A stretch of 64,000 nucleotides of DNA, from assembly GCA_041441915.1 (NCBI GenBank), contig JASDRS010000013.1, positions 1 to 64,000 on the forward strand, in the 5' to 3' direction. The DNA is from UBA10365 sp041441915. GTDB taxonomy: Bacteria > Pseudomonadota > Alphaproteobacteria > Rhodobacterales > Rhodobacteraceae. Position 1 is the stretch's first letter. Each line of letters opens with the position of its first letter. Under the pieces are notes generated by a model that saw nothing but the letters and a program-made list of their open reading frames with translations, had not been told where the DNA came from and did no database searches. The position numbers were made by a program, and so were the translations under genes. This document shows positions 33,886 through 43,683 of this stretch, in pieces.

Positions 33886-35181
33886 TTATAGGGTTGGATA
33901 GATCGGAAATGCGTCGCACAGGGCTTCGACTTTTGATTTCACGCTCTCTTCGGCCGCACCGTTGCCTTCGGAGCCGTTTTTGGCCAAGCCGTTAACTACC
34001 TCAACAATCCAATCTCCAATTTGACGAAACTCGGCTGCGCCAAAACCGCGCGTCGTCCCAGCAGGCGTGCCTAGGCGCACGCCCGAAGTGACGGTTGGTT
34101 TTTCAGGATCAAACGGAATACCGTTTTTATTGCAGGTGATATGGGCGCGACCCAAGGCTTTTTCCGTATCATTGCCCTTAACGCCTGCGGGGCGCAGGTC
34201 AACCAGCATCACATGTGTGTCGGTCCCACTGGTCACGATATCAAGCCCGCCCTTCATCAATTGATCGGCCAAGGCTTGCGCATTGGTGATCACAGCTTTC
34301 TGATAGGCTTTGAATTCAGGGCGCTGTGCTTCGCCAAAGGCGACGGCTTTGGCTGCAATCACGTGCATCAAGGGGCCACCCTGAATGCCAGGAAAAATGG
34401 CAGAGTTGAATTTTTTGGCCAGCGCCCTGTCATTGGTCACGATCATACCACCACGTGGGCCACGAAGTGTTTTGTGGGTGGTTGTGGTTGCAACATGGGC
34501 ATAGGGGAATGGTGAAGGATAAAGGCCGGCTGCCACTAAACCTGCAAAATGGGCCATATCAACGAGCAAATATGCCCCAACTGAATCGGCGATTTCGCGC
34601 ATTTTCTTGAAATCAATGATGCGAGGAATAGCTGAACCACCGGCGATGATCATTTTGGGATGATGTTCGGCTGCGAGTGAGGCCACTTGGTCATAGTCGA
34701 GTAAGCTGTCTTGTTTGCGTACGCCATATTGCACTGCGTTAAACCACTTTCCTGATTGATTTGGGGCCGCCCCATGCGTCAAGTGACCGCCAGCATCAAG
34801 GCTCATACCCAAAATTGTATCGCCTGGTTGCAACAGCGCCTGAAAAACCCCTTGATTGGCTTGGCTACCTGAATTGGGCTGCACATTTGCAAAGGCGCAA
34901 TCGAAAAGTGCACAGGCACGCTCAATTGCGAGATTTTCAGCTATATCTACATATTCACAACCACCATAATAGCGCCGACCTGGGTATCCCTCAGCATATT
35001 TATTGGTCATTACGGAGCCTTGGGCTTCCATAACCGCGCGCGAGACTATATTTTCTGAGGCGATCAGCTCGACTTCTTTTCGTTGGCGGCCAAGCTCTTG
35101 CGACACCACTTTGAATAAAGCGGGGTCGCGTTGGGCGAGGGTGTCCGTGAAAAATCCAAAAACTTGATGCGATGCGGACAT
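33886..35181 (-). CDS. glyA: serine hydroxymethyltransferase
   Basis: A 431-residue PLP enzyme that interconverts serine and glycine and loads one-carbon units on tetrahydrofolate. Features: VELIASENIVSRAVMEAQGS, TNKYAEGYPGRRYYGGCEYVD, GSQANQGVFQALLQPGD, the PLP loop TTTTHKTLRGPRGG with the Schiff-base Lys, and TSGVRLGTPAGTTRGFG near the end. All conserved blocks are present. It is divergent from nadK. I looked for a riboswitch in the 180 bp upstream and saw none. Confidence 0.96.
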   Translation of the reverse strand: MSASHQVFGFFTDTLAQRDPALFKVVSQELGRQRKEVELIASENIVSRAVMEAQGSVMTNKYAEGYPGRRYYGGCEYVDIAENLAIERACALFDCAFANVQPNSGSQANQGVFQALLQPGDTILGMSLDAGGHLTHGAAPNQSGKWFNAVQYGVRKQDSLLDYDQVASLAAEHHPKMIIAGGSAIPRIIDFKKMREIADSVGAYLLVDMAHFAGLVAAGLYPSPFPYAHVATTTTHKTLRGPRGGMIVTNDRALAKKFNSAIFPGIQGGPLMHVIAAKAVAFGEAQRPEFKAYQKAVITNAQALADQLMKGGLDIVTSGTDTHVMLVDLRPAGVKGNDTEKALGRAHITCNKNGIPFDPEKPTVTSGVRLGTPAGTTRGFGAAEFRQIGDWIVEVVNGLAKNGSEGNGAAEESVKSKVEALCDAFPIYPTL

Positions 35182-35363
35182 AGAAACTCCTTATATAATC
35201 TGTCACATTAGTCTAATTCAAAGATTTCGTATTAAAAAGAGGAGAAACGATGGATGTGTCATTTGCAGCAGTAAATCAGGTAGGTTTGTTGTTGAAAAGG
35301 GCTTGAGTATTGTAGGCTTTGCGATCAAAGTTTTTCTGGGCCTTGTTGCGTGAAGGAAATGAT

Positions 35364-36119
35364 ATGCATATTGCCTTTTTGGCTTCAAAGAGTGGAACGG
35401 CACAAGAGGCGCTGGCTAATCTGACGGCACAGTATGGTCAAACAAAGCCTCATTTGGCCAAGGTCATTGTGGCCTTGGGTGGCGATGGTTTTATGTTGCA
35501 GACGTTGCATGACTATGTTGGGCTTGATGCGCCTGTTTACGGTATGAACTGTGGTACCATTGGCTTTTTGATGAACAGTTATAGTTCCGAAAATTTGGTA
35601 CCGCGCCTTAAAGCGGCGTTAGTGGAGGTGATTAATCCCCTGACGATGACTGCCATGACCATGTCGGGCACAGTCGTAACAGAATTGGCAATTAATGAAG
35701 TTTCAATATTACGCGCAGGCCCTCAAGCCGCAAAATTGCGCCTGTCAGTCGATGGGCGTGAAAGACTGGCCGAATTGACTTGCGATGGTGCCTTGGTGGC
35801 GACGCCTGCTGGATCAACGGCTTATAATTATTCTGCTCATGGCCCTATTCTGCCAATTGGATCGGACGTTTTAGCTTTAACCGCTATTGCCCCTTTTCGA
35901 CCTAGAGGTTGGCGGGGGGCTTTGCTGCGCAAAACCTCGGTCGTACGGTTTGATGTGATCGATCCTGGAAAACGCCCTGTTATGGCTGATGCCGATAGTC
36001 GCTCAGTGCTCGATGTGGTTAGCGTTGAGGTGCAGTCTTCACCTGATGTGGAGTATCGGATTTTATTTGATGTGGGCCATTCGCTGGAAGAGCGAATGCT
36101 TGGTGAACAATTTGAATAA
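35364..36119 (+). CDS. nadK: NAD kinase
   Basis: A 251-residue enzyme that phosphorylates NAD+ to NADP+. It starts MHIAFLASKSG at the ATG at 35364, with GAAGGAAA upstream. The GGDG motif is in VIVALGGDGFMLQTLH, the conserved Asn-Glu in LAINEVSILR, and the nucleotide-binding TPAGSTAYNYSAHGPILP follows. It lacks the extra N-terminal segment of the enterobacterial enzyme, as usual in alphaproteobacteria. It lies between divergent glyA and a convergent wrecked prpE. Confidence 0.93.
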   Translation: MHIAFLASKSGTAQEALANLTAQYGQTKPHLAKVIVALGGDGFMLQTLHDYVGLDAPVYGMNCGTIGFLMNSYSSENLVPRLKAALVEVINPLTMTAMTMSGTVVTELAINEVSILRAGPQAAKLRLSVDGRERLAELTCDGALVATPAGSTAYNYSAHGPILPIGSDVLALTAIAPFRPRGWRGALLRKTSVVRFDVIDPGKRPVMADADSRSVLDVVSVEVQSSPDVEYRILFDVGHSLEERMLGEQFE

Positions 36120-36182
36120 TAAGCGACAGTTTTTTCGGCGGCAACACATTTTCAACACTATGGCATGCTTGAATTTTCTAGT

Positions 36183-38041
36183 TTAAAGTCCTTGGCCCGC
36201 CAGACTGATCTCTTGTAAGGCCGCGCGCAGTTGATCTAAGATGTTGGGATCATTGATGGTTGCGTGCTTCTTATAAGGCAGCCTATCGGCTAATTTAATC
36301 ATGATGACTCGTAAGATTTTTCTGAAACGGTTTTTTGGAAAAGCTCGATCACCAGGGCGCGTTTAAAGTCGGAGATTGGACCAATTTTTTTGCGTATAAG
36401 GCTAACACATTCGGCTAAAATTACTTTATGTGGCTGATTTATGCCTTTGTTTAAGCAAATAAAACCAAGTGGAGGATTGCCCTTTTAGCGCGTCGACAAT
36501 GCCTGCGACCGCACATTCGGCAACATCAGGATGGCCAACAATATTTATCACGTCATCGGTACGCGCCATTATGTGAATATAGCCGTCATCATCAATGTAG
36601 CCCGCATCACCTGTTTCCTAATAGCCGGGGAAATGTGCAAGATAGCTTTTTTAGAAACGCTCGAGCGCATTCCAAAGCGTTGGCCAACAGCCGGGCTGCA
36701 ATGGCAGTTTTACGGAAATTGCGTCAAGTATGTTTGGGGCCACCTTGTGGCCGTCTTTGTCTAAGAGCTGAATGTCATAACCGGGCATAGGCACTGCAGG
36801 GCTACCTGTTTTGACAGGCAAAGCTCCTAAGCTTAAGGGGTTGGCCGCAATTGCATAGCCCGTTTCCGTTCGCCACCAATGGCCTAAATAAGGACTTTCT
36901 TGTGTGCCGTTGCGCCCATTCTCATAGTGTCAGGGTCGGCGTGTTCGCCTGCTGAATAAATGACTTGTAGATTTTCCATGGCATGGAGGCCCACCATAAG
37001 TCCTTTGGGGTCATCGCGCCTAATTGCGCGCAGAGCCGTAGGAGCCGTGAAGAATGAGCGCATCGTGTGTTCGTTGATTGCCCGCCAAAAGCCACCGCAT
37101 CCGGCGTGCCGACGGGCTTGCCACCGTAAACGATCGTGGCGCAGCCCGCGATTCACGGTGCATAGCAAATATAGCTATGTCCGACGACCCACCCCACATC
37201 GGAAGCTGCCAAAAAATATCACCCACGCCCACGTTGTAGATTGTGCGCATGGTCCAGTTAAGACCCACCAAGTGACCCGCCCCGCAGGCCGCACCACGCC
37301 CTTAGGCGCCCCGGTCGTTCCCGAAGTGTAAAAGGTATAAGCAGGGTGGTCGCCTGAAACGGCTACGAATTCGGCTGGGGTAGCGCCTTTTTGGGCATAA
37401 TGCCAATCAAAATCGCGTCCCTAAACCATCTGAGGTTCACCCTGAGGGCGCTGTAAAATGATGCAGAAATCTAGTTTATGTTTGGCTATTTCAATGGCCC
37501 CGTCGAGTAGCGGTTTATAGTTGACCACGCAGGATGGTTCTAACCCAAAAGAAGTGGCGATCACAGCCTTGGGTGTGCAATCATCAATTAGCATAGCAAG
37601 TTCAGCCGCTGCAAAACCGCCAAAAACCACCGAGTGGATGGCGCCAATACGCATGCAGGCAAGCATCGCTTCTAGCGCTCCTGGCAACATCGGTATATAG
37701 ATGACTACACGGTCGCCCATACACACTCCTTTGGTGGATAATGCGCCAGCAAGGCGTGCGACATTGTCTTGCAATTGGCCGTAGCTAATAACGCGTTTTG
37801 ACCCAGTGATAGGGCTGTCGTGAATGACTGCTGCTTGGCCTGCGCGCCCCGCTAAAACATGCCGGTTGACTGCATTATAACAGGCGTTCACCTGTGCATC
37901 GGTGGACCATTCATAAAGGGGCATATTTTGGTCATTAAGTGCTTTTTTAGGCACCTTAATCCAATCAATAGCCTTGGCTGCATCAAGCCAATAACGCTCA
38001 GGATTTGATTGCTAGCTTTGAAATATCCGTTGATATGCCAT
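36183..38041 (-). pseudogene. prpE: propionyl-CoA synthetase, wrecked
   Basis: Minus strand, ATG at 38039-38041, MAYQRIFQS, then TAG (Trp in the family), then QSNPERYWLDAAKAIDWIK. The longest open piece (37421-37954) encodes ALNDQNMPLYEWSTDAQVNA, IHDSPITGSKRVISYGQL, DRVVIYIPMLPGALEAMLAC and SVVFGGFAAAELAMLIDD, diagnostic for PrpE rather than acetyl-CoA synthetase. Shifted frames then give NWTMRTIYNVGVGDIFWQ, FFTAPTALRAIRRDDPKG and the C-terminal end DQLRAALQEISLAG, with a stop at 36183. Many stops and shifts lie between. The normal protein is about 630 residues, and the span of 1859 bp fits a full gene without large deletions. It activated propionate to propionyl-CoA. Confidence 0.88.
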
Positions 38042-38106
38042 TGCGCCCCTTTTTTAGCGAATTGATACGCGTTGAAAGCATTTGCTACAATTTGTAGTGC
38101 GGTATT

Positions 38107-38754
38107 TTAGTTAAATTCAGCAGTAATCAATCCGCGCAGAGCATTTCCTAACCAAAGTAGGACATGGGGTAAGTCTTGGGCTAAAAGCACTGCTTCACTG
38201 CAAAGCCCCTGATTCAGCAGATCTTGGCGCAAAATTCCCGGTAACAGGCCTGAGGTTAGCGGGGGAGTGCACATACCCGCGCCGTGATCAAAAAACAATG
38301 TCGTTATTGTGCCATCGCAGACCTCACCCCGAGTGTTGGTCAAAATTACCTCATCCAGGTCGGCGGGCATATTTTGACGGGCAGCCTCATAAAGCGGGCG
38401 GTGGGTGGATTTGATAGTTAGGAAAGGATCGCTCTCATCTAGCACCAGCGGAGAAAGGGCGCAGCGCCATTTTGCCTTGGCGGCGGGCATTTCACTGGCC
38501 GATACTTTAAGTTCGCCGGTGGCCAAGCAGGTTAAACGCAACCTTGCGGGCTTTTGCGGTGAGACCGCATTTTTCAGTAGATTTTCTGCATGGCGTATAT
38601 CAACTTGCCAGCCCAGAGCCTGCACGCCGCGCTGCAAGCGCGCCAGATGCAGATCAAGGCGTGACAACTCTTGTCCTGTCCACCTAAGGGTTTCGATCAG
38701 GGCGAAGTTAGGTCCTTGCAGGGTTACGTCAGTTGCGCGAAACGGGCTTTCCAT
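38107..38754 (-). CDS. pabC: aminodeoxychorismate lyase (class IV aminotransferase)
   Basis: A 215-residue PLP fold-type IV enzyme. It shows FALIETLRWTGQELSRLDLH with HLARLQRGVQALG, KSTHRPLYEAARQ with the PLP Lys, DEVILTNTRGEVCDGTITTLF (cofactor phosphate and Glu region) and TPPLTSGLLPGILR. It would split 4-amino-4-deoxychorismate to 4-aminobenzoate and pyruvate for folate. It overlaps the end of pabB by 31 bp, which supports the assignment over a branched-chain aminotransferase. The protein is somewhat short, as usual for this subgroup. Confidence 0.85.
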   Translation of the reverse strand: MESPFRATDVTLQGPNFALIETLRWTGQELSRLDLHLARLQRGVQALGWQVDIRHAENLLKNAVSPQKPARLRLTCLATGELKVSASEMPAAKAKWRCALSPLVLDESDPFLTIKSTHRPLYEAARQNMPADLDEVILTNTRGEVCDGTITTLFFDHGAGMCTPPLTSGLLPGILRQDLLNQGLCSEAVLLAQDLPHVLLWLGNALRGLITAEFN

Positions 38755-39854
38755 AGGGCTTCCTCATATTCTCCAGCGGCGGTGCTGTCGTAAACCACAC
38801 CACCCCCAACATTTAACGCCACTCTGGCATTTTGAAATAAGCGCAATGTGCGGATGCCTACATTAAAACTGGCGCGCCCATCAGGGCTCATCCAGCCCAT
38901 CGCCCCGCAATAAAGCCCTCGTGGATGGGTCTCGACTTGGGCTATTATTTGCATCGCACGAATCTTTGGCGCACCTGTGACTGACCCACAGGGGAAAAGG
39001 GCGGCCATCACATCGGCCAAAGCTGCAGGCCTTTCCAATTGGCCTATCACGCGGCTCGACATTTGATGCACCGTGGCAAAGGCCTCGAGTGCGTAAAGTT
39101 CGGGGACTCTGACGCTGCCCATTTTGGTTATGCGCGCTATGTCATTGCGCAGCAGATCAACAATCATCAGGTTTTCGGCGCGGTCTTTGGCCGAATTACC
39201 CAGTGCAAAAGCAATGGCGGCATCCTGCTCTGGGTCAGCATGCCGGGGCGCCGTTCCTTTCATTGGCCGCGCTGTGATTTTACCTGTGCCATCAACAGCA
39301 AAGAACAGTTCAGGGGAGCGTGAGATGATTTCGAGCCCATCGCCAAAATTGATATAACCACCTTGGCCCACGGTTTGGTGCGCGCGCAAGGCTCCGTATA
39401 CCCCAAGCCCCGTGCCTTGGCGCAAAGTGGCTTCAAGGGGAAAAGTCAGATTGATCTGATAACAATCACCCGCCGTTATAAAGGAGGCCACTTTGTCAAA
39501 AGCTGTTTCATAATTGGCACGGCTGATCATTGGCTCAAAGTTTGAAAGTGTGACGTCATGGGCAAGGGCACTTGCCCGCACAAAAATATCATCGGCCCGT
39601 TGCACTGCGTCATAAATGCCAAAGGCCAACAGAGGCGCTTCGCGCACGGCCGGCATAAGTGCTGCTAAAGCGGGTTCAAGTGCGTACCCTGCCTCATAGC
39701 TTAGGTATCCAGCTACATAACACCCAGAAGCGCGCGCTTCATCCAGTTTGATTAAGGCGCTGGCCACTTCGCCTGTCTCTTGAGCCACGATCATATCGCG
39801 CGGTTGGTCAAAATATGCCGCTTGACCATTTGGGCCATTTTCGTAAATGATCAC
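38724..39854 (-). CDS. pabB: aminodeoxychorismate synthase component I
   Basis: A 376-residue chorismate-utilising enzyme that, with a glutamine amidotransferase (not in the window), forms 4-amino-4-deoxychorismate. Key blocks are AGYLSYEAGYALEPAL, CYQINLTFPLEA (substrate Lys in most relatives is here within the GDCYQIN form), SRSPELFF, ARPMKGTAPR, DRAENLMIVDLLRNDIAR, FPCGSVTGAPKIRAMQII and ETHPRGLYCGAMGW. PIAGT in anthranilate synthase is PMKGT here, which points to PabB. It is followed by an overlapping pabC. Confidence 0.92.
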   Translation of the reverse strand: MIIYENGPNGQAAYFDQPRDMIVAQETGEVASALIKLDEARASGCYVAGYLSYEAGYALEPALAALMPAVREAPLLAFGIYDAVQRADDIFVRASALAHDVTLSNFEPMISRANYETAFDKVASFITAGDCYQINLTFPLEATLRQGTGLGVYGALRAHQTVGQGGYINFGDGLEIISRSPELFFAVDGTGKITARPMKGTAPRHADPEQDAAIAFALGNSAKDRAENLMIVDLLRNDIARITKMGSVRVPELYALEAFATVHQMSSRVIGQLERPAALADVMAALFPCGSVTGAPKIRAMQIIAQVETHPRGLYCGAMGWMSPDGRASFNVGIRTLRLFQNARVALNVGGGVVYDSTAAGEYEEALWKARFAQLT

Positions 39855-40073
39855 TGAATCACCCTTGCCAGATAGACCTGCGTTTGGCGCAACCTCTGCG
39901 GAGACATAGGGCTTTTGGCGTGCTCCTTCCAGACCATTTTGTCAAATTAGGTGGTATTTGAGCTATGGTATGTAAAAAACCGTTAAGAGTCTTGCCAAAG
40001 CATGCGCAATAGGACTTGCGCCCAAGTCACGCTGAGATATAAACTCAAAAGTTTTGCGCAGATGGAGGCTACG

Positions 40074-43000
40074 ATGCCAAAGAGAACCGATATCAATTCA
40101 ATTATGATTATCGGTGCTGGGCCCATCGTGATTGGCCAAGCCTGCGAGTTCGATTATTCTGGAGCCCAAGCTTGTAAAGCGCTGCGCGAAGAAGGATATC
40201 GAGTGATCTTAGTAAATTCGAATCCAGCCACTATCATGACTGATCCTGGATTGGCTGATGCTACCTATATCGAACCCATCACTCCCGAAGTTGTGGCGCG
40301 CATCATCGAACAAGAACGCCCAGACGCTTTGTTGCCCACAATGGGTGGGCAAACGGGATTGAACACATCATTGGCGTTGGCCGATATGGGTGTGCTTGAA
40401 AAATTTAATGTAGAACTGATAGGCGCGAACCGTAACGCCATTGAAATGGCTGAAGATCGCAAATTGTTTCGCGAAGCGATGGACCGTATTGGTCTTGAAA
40501 ACCCCAAAGCCACAATCATTGATGCACCAAAACTGCCTAACGGAAAATATGACATTTCTGCTGGCGTGGCGGAAGCCATGTCCGCCATTGAATATGTGGG
40601 TTTGCCTGCGATCATTCGCCCAGCCTTTACTTTGGGCGGTACGGGCGGTGGTGTGGCTTATAACCGTGACGACTATGAAGCCATCTGTAGGTCGGGACTT
40701 GAAGCTTCGCCCATGGCGCAGATTCTGGTTGATGAATCTTTGCTCGGCTGGAAGGAATTTGAAATGGAGGTTGTGCGCGATTGCAAAGACAATGCGATCA
40801 TCGTCTGCGCCATCGAGAATATTGACCCAATGGGCGTGCATACGGGTGATTCAATCACCGTGGCTCCAGCGCTGACGCTAACTGATAAAGAATATCAAAT
40901 CATGCGCAATGGCTCGATTGCTGTATTGCGTGAAATAGGGGTCGAAACTGGCGGATCAAACGTGCAATGGTCGGTCAATCCAGCAGATGGCCGCATAGTC
41001 GTGATTGAAATGAACCCGCGCGTGTCGCGTTCGTCTGCTTTGGCATCAAAAGCCACAGGTTTCCCAATTGCGAAAATAGCGGCCAAACTCGCTGTGGGCT
41101 ATACGCTTGACGAGCTTGATAATGACATCACCCGGATCACACCTGCGTCTTTCGAGCCTTCGATCGATTATGTTGTCATCAAGATCCCTCGGTTCGCCTT
41201 TGAAAAATTTCCAGGTTCTCTGCCCTATTTGACCACCTCCATGAAATCGGTTGGCGAAGTGATGGCCATCGGCCGCACTATCCACGAATCTTTGCAAAAA
41301 GCGCTTGCCTCGTTGGAAACAGGGTTAACGGGTTTTGATGAGATTCACATCCCTGGTGCGCCCGATCGCGCGGTGATTTTTAAGGCCCTATCCTTGCAAA
41401 CGCCCGATCGTATTCGGGTGATTGCCCAAGCCATGCGCTTTGGCTTTTCAGATGATGATATCAACCAAGCCACTGCCTTTGACCCATGGTTTTTGGGTCG
41501 TATTCGTGAAATAATCGAGTCCGAGGCCGATATACGAGCTAAAGGTTTGCCTGTAACAACCGAAGGCCTGCGCGATCTTAAAATGTTGGGCTTTAGCGAT
41601 GCGCGTCTGGCCAAATTGACGGGTCGCGACGAAGCCGAAGTGCGCCGCGCGCGCCGCAATTTAGGGGTTCATGCCGTATTTAAACGCATTGATACGTGTG
41701 CCGCAGAATTTGAAGCGCAAACGCCCTATATGTATTCGACCTATGAAGTTCCCGCCTTTGGTGATGTTGAGTGCGAAGCGCGCCCGTCGAATGCCAAAAA
41801 AGTGATCATCTTGGGTGGTGGGCCGAACCGCATTGGCCAAGGAATAGAATTTGACTATTGCTGCGTTCACGCCTGCTATGCGCTGACCGCAGCGGGTTAT
41901 GAAACAATCATGATCAACTGTAATCCCGAAACGGTGTCGACTGACTATGATACGTCGGATCGTCTATACTTTGAACCGCTCACGCTTGAGCATGTGCTGG
42001 AAATTCTACGGGTCGAGCAAGAATATGGCACCATTCACGGGGTGATTGTCCAATTTGGCGGGCAAACGCCGCTTAAACTTGCTAATGCCCTTTTCGAAGA
42101 AGGAATTGCCATTTTGGGTACCACGCCCGATGCGATCGACCTGGCTGAAGACCGTGAACGCTTTCAAAAATTGTTGCAAAATCTGGGTCTAAAACAGCCA
42201 GTGAATGGCACGGCGCGGTCGCGTGACGAGGCCTTTTTGATCGCCGCGCGCGTTGGCTATCCCTTGGTGATACGCCCAAGCTTTGTTCTGGGTGGCCGCG
42301 CGATGGAGATTGTGCGCGATGATGCGCAACTTGAACGTTATATTCGCGAAGCCGTCCAAGTTTCGGGTGATAGTCCGGTGCTACTAGATAGCTATCTTTC
42401 TGGTGCGATCGAAGTAGATGTTGATGCTTTGTCAGACGGAAAAACGGTGCACGTTGCAGGAATTATGGAGCATATTGAAGAGGCTGGCGTGCATTCGGGC
42501 GACTCTGCTTGCTGCTTGCCTCCCCATTCGCTTTCGCCTCACATTATTGCTGAACTGAAAAAGCAAACTGTACAAATGGCTTTGGCTTTGAATGTTGTGG
42601 GGCTGATGAATGTACAATTTGCCATAAAGGGTCATGATATCTATGTACTTGAAGTGAACCCGCGCGCCTCCCGCACGGTGCCATTCGTAGCTAAAGCCAC
42701 CGACAGCGCCATTGCCAGTATTGCCGCGCGCTTGATGGCGGGCGAGCCTATGTCAAACTTCCCGCTGCGCCCTGCATATGCCAGTGACACCGGCCCCGAT
42801 ACAACTTTGCCTTTGGCTGACGCAAATACTTTGGCCGATCCAATCACGCCTTGGTTCTCGGTGAAAGAGGCGGTCTTGCCCTTTGCTCGCTTCCCCGGCG
42901 TTGACCCTGTTTTGGGGCCAGAAATGCGCTCGACTGGTGAAGTCATGGGCTGGGATCGCAGCTTTGCTTTGGCATTTTTGAAAGCTCAATTGGGTGCGGG

Positions 43001-43400
43001 CACTGTTCTGCCGTCTGTGGGCACAGTGTTCGTGTCGATCAAAAATATGGACAAGAGGTCAGATTTGATCGAAGCTGCCAAAGACCTGATTGCGATGGGC
43101 TTTAAGATTGTGGCCACCAAGGGTACGGCTGCCTTTTTGTCAGAAGCAGGCGTGGCTGCAGGTTCAGTGAACAAAGTCTATGAAGGCCGCCCCAATATTG
43201 CTGATATGTTGAAAAACGGTGAAGTCGCTCTGGTTCTGAACACTACCGAAGGAGTGCAAGCAGTGGCTGATAGCCGCGAAATTCGTCGAGTGGCTTTGAT
43301 GGATAAGATCCCTTATTTCACCACTGCCGCAGCGAGCATTGCGGCTGTTGCCGCAATGAAAGCACGTGGTGAGGGCTTCGGGGTGCGCACATTGCAATAG
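40074..43400 (+). CDS. carB: carbamoyl-phosphate synthase large subunit
   Basis: An 1108-residue enzyme that makes carbamoyl phosphate for pyrimidines and arginine. The ATG at 40074 has GGAGG eight bases upstream; the frame is open further back, without support. The two homologous ATP-grasp halves are visible: IMIIGAGPIVIGQACEFDYS and VEMNPRVSRSSALASKATG-type sequence in the first, and IILGGGPNRIGQGIEFDYCC and VNPRASRTVPFVAKA in the second. The MGS-like regulatory domain (about 960-1108) ends the protein, with ATKGTAAFLSEAG and VYEGRPNIADMLKNG. It stands alone; carA is not in the window. It is the largest intact gene here. Confidence 0.96.
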   Translation: MPKRTDINSIMIIGAGPIVIGQACEFDYSGAQACKALREEGYRVILVNSNPATIMTDPGLADATYIEPITPEVVARIIEQERPDALLPTMGGQTGLNTSLALADMGVLEKFNVELIGANRNAIEMAEDRKLFREAMDRIGLENPKATIIDAPKLPNGKYDISAGVAEAMSAIEYVGLPAIIRPAFTLGGTGGGVAYNRDDYEAICRSGLEASPMAQILVDESLLGWKEFEMEVVRDCKDNAIIVCAIENIDPMGVHTGDSITVAPALTLTDKEYQIMRNGSIAVLREIGVETGGSNVQWSVNPADGRIVVIEMNPRVSRSSALASKATGFPIAKIAAKLAVGYTLDELDNDITRITPASFEPSIDYVVIKIPRFAFEKFPGSLPYLTTSMKSVGEVMAIGRTIHESLQKALASLETGLTGFDEIHIPGAPDRAVIFKALSLQTPDRIRVIAQAMRFGFSDDDINQATAFDPWFLGRIREIIESEADIRAKGLPVTTEGLRDLKMLGFSDARLAKLTGRDEAEVRRARRNLGVHAVFKRIDTCAAEFEAQTPYMYSTYEVPAFGDVECEARPSNAKKVIILGGGPNRIGQGIEFDYCCVHACYALTAAGYETIMINCNPETVSTDYDTSDRLYFEPLTLEHVLEILRVEQEYGTIHGVIVQFGGQTPLKLANALFEEGIAILGTTPDAIDLAEDRERFQKLLQNLGLKQPVNGTARSRDEAFLIAARVGYPLVIRPSFVLGGRAMEIVRDDAQLERYIREAVQVSGDSPVLLDSYLSGAIEVDVDALSDGKTVHVAGIMEHIEEAGVHSGDSACCLPPHSLSPHIIAELKKQTVQMALALNVVGLMNVQFAIKGHDIYVLEVNPRASRTVPFVAKATDSAIASIAARLMAGEPMSNFPLRPAYASDTGPDTTLPLADANTLADPITPWFSVKEAVLPFARFPGVDPVLGPEMRSTGEVMGWDRSFALAFLKAQLGAGTVLPSVGTVFVSIKNMDKRSDLIEAAKDLIAMGFKIVATKGTAAFLSEAGVAAGSVNKVYEGRPNIADMLKNGEVALVLNTTEGVQAVADSREIRRVALMDKIPYFTTAAASIAAVAAMKARGEGFGVRTLQ

Positions 43401-43444
43401 GCGGCCTAGGGGAACCTATTGCAAGAACCAATAAGGTATTGACT

Positions 43445-43600
43445 TTATGAGAAAAAGGCCTCACTAGGGTTTTGTCTATACCCGCTGCCGCGTGCGCAGC
43501 TGCCATATCGGCTAAGGGGTAGGTTTAACCTTAGGTTCCCATCGTCACGCAGGGGCACCGCGACCAGATCGGCGCGTGTGGCATTCGGCCCATTGCGTCA
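43445..43600 (-). pseudogene. possible C-terminal relic of a quinone oxidoreductase/zinc-type alcohol dehydrogenase
   Basis: The minus strand reads VPLRDDGNLRLNLP in one frame, then YPLADMAAAHAAAGIDKT in the next. NADPH:quinone oxidoreductases end with a strand pair, then (R)YPLADAAxAH and a GKTTG-like turn. The match covers only about 40 residues with one shift, and nothing older is recognisable upstream. Low certainty. Confidence 0.35.
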
Positions 43601-43623
43601 GGAGCTAGTCGCTTCTCTTGCTC

Positions 43624-43657
43624 GGCCCCATGGGCCAAACCTCTGCAGTGGCAGAGG
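43624..43657 (+). promoter_or_regulatory. two adjacent hairpins ahead of the DEAD-box helicase gene
   Basis: GGCCC/GGGCC (43624-43628 with 43632-43636, three-base loop) is followed by CCTCTGC/GCAGAGG (43640-43646 with 43651-43657, AGTG loop). They lie 27 bp before the helicase ATG with no T-run after them. They could end carB transcription or form a structured leader on the helicase mRNA; DEAD-box genes are often self-controlled through their leaders. Structure is seen, function is inferred. Confidence 0.45.
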
Positions 43658-43683
43658 TCATAACCTATTGATTGGATTAAATT

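Noticed and set aside
35182..35363. Possible riboswitch upstream of glyA
   Set aside because: No paired helices or conserved core of a glycine or folate riboswitch could be made out.
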